Shown piece after piece: positions 12,955 through 13,064 of a DNA stretch of 13,064 nucleotides. The DNA is taken from NCBI GenBank assembly GCA_910585665.1, contig CAJUFI010000091.1:1-13064 (forward strand). The letters are read 5' to 3'. Under the pieces are notes generated by a model. It did not search any database, was not told where the DNA came from, and saw only the letters and a list, made by a program, of their open reading frames with translations. The DNA is from an uncultured Acetatifactor sp. Lineage in GTDB: Bacteria; Bacillota; Clostridia; Lachnospirales; Lachnospiraceae. A program made the translations under genes and the position numbers. Each line of letters opens with the position of its first letter. Position 1 is the first letter of the stretch.

Positions 12955-13010
12955 GGAACTGTCGGAAAATAACTGATGCAACTTCTTTAGAAGAAAGCCC
13001 GGAAATACAA
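12955..13010 (-). mobile_element. Half copy of the palindromic element next to the Rpn-type start codon
   Basis: The 56 bp match the gene-proximal 56 bp of the 9398-9497 element without gaps (48 of 56 positions), including TGTCGGAAAATAACTG and AAAGCCCGGAAATACAA. The terminal GGAAC...(12955) lies one base from the ATG of the minus-strand gene. The homology ends at 13010, where unrelated coding-like sequence begins; the other half of the palindrome is missing. Confidence 0.75.
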
Positions 13011-13064
13011 GGAAGACGGCAGGCTCTATGCGGAATGGGGCTTCACCACCCGGGAACAGGCCGT
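13011..13064 (+). other. Possible coding fragment at the window end
   Basis: Frame 1 reads KEDGRLYAEWGFTTREQAV, protein-like and open to the window end. The in-frame upstream part is the element half copy, with a TAG at 12988-12990, so any gene here lacks its own start. Family not recognised; only 18 codons are visible. Confidence 0.25.

Noticed and set aside
1..13064. tRNA, rRNA or CRISPR array
   Set aside because: No cloverleaf with conserved T-loop, no rRNA-like stretch and no regularly spaced repeats were seen by eye.

Overview
The window looks like a chromosomal stretch of a gut-type Clostridia bacterium, most likely Lachnospiraceae. The grounds are GC-rich Firmicute codon use, strong GGAGG-type ribosome binding sites, MATE and heterodimeric ABC exporters, a PD-(D/E)XK (Rpn-type) transposase-like gene and fragments of conjugative-element genes. 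The taxon is inferred from family content, not from a marker gene.

Layout. 1-446 is a wrecked hybrid histidine kinase: half of its ATPase domain is joined out of frame to half of a receiver domain. 461-5523, minus strand, is a compact multidrug-efflux operon read MATE exporter -> ABC half-exporter A -> ABC half-exporter B. It has a near-consensus promoter whose 17-bp spacer is filled by a 16-bp dyad, and an untranslated leader of about 215 nt. The two ABC subunits carry the reciprocal degenerate motifs of a BmrCD/LmrCD/TM287-288-type heterodimer. 5996-6526 is an unrecognised 176-aa protein. 6695-9183 is a divergent LysR regulator / second MATE exporter pair sharing an intergenic region with direct repeats and a palindromic -10 region. 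9184-9504 is non-coding and holds an extended -10 promoter, a 14-bp inverted repeat and a 100-bp palindromic mobile element. 9505-10269 is dapB (lysine/diaminopimelate pathway). 10326-11299 is a decayed two-component pair: a response regulator with an amber codon and an in-frame deletion, and a kinase cut off after HAMP. 11322-11753 is an AT-rich orphan gene. 11757-12045 holds integrative-element debris, including a serine recombinase fragment. 12099-12953 is an Rpn/PDDEXK_2 gene with its own terminator. The window ends in a partial copy of the palindromic element fused to an unidentified coding fragment.

The most unusual feature is the palindromic element (MITE-like). The complete copy (9398-9497) is flanked by TAA on both sides and lies exactly between a Shine-Dalgarno sequence (AAAGGGG) and the dapB start codon; removing it with one TAA restores a 7-nt SD-to-ATG spacing. 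A 56-bp half copy abuts the ATG of the Rpn gene, and a 23-bp minimal derivative lies just ahead of the 5996 gene. In all three the same end faces the downstream start codon. Together with five truncated or internally deleted genes, the window reads as an exporter locus eroded by deletions and small-element insertion.

All statements come from reading the sequence; no database search, alignment program or folding program was run.
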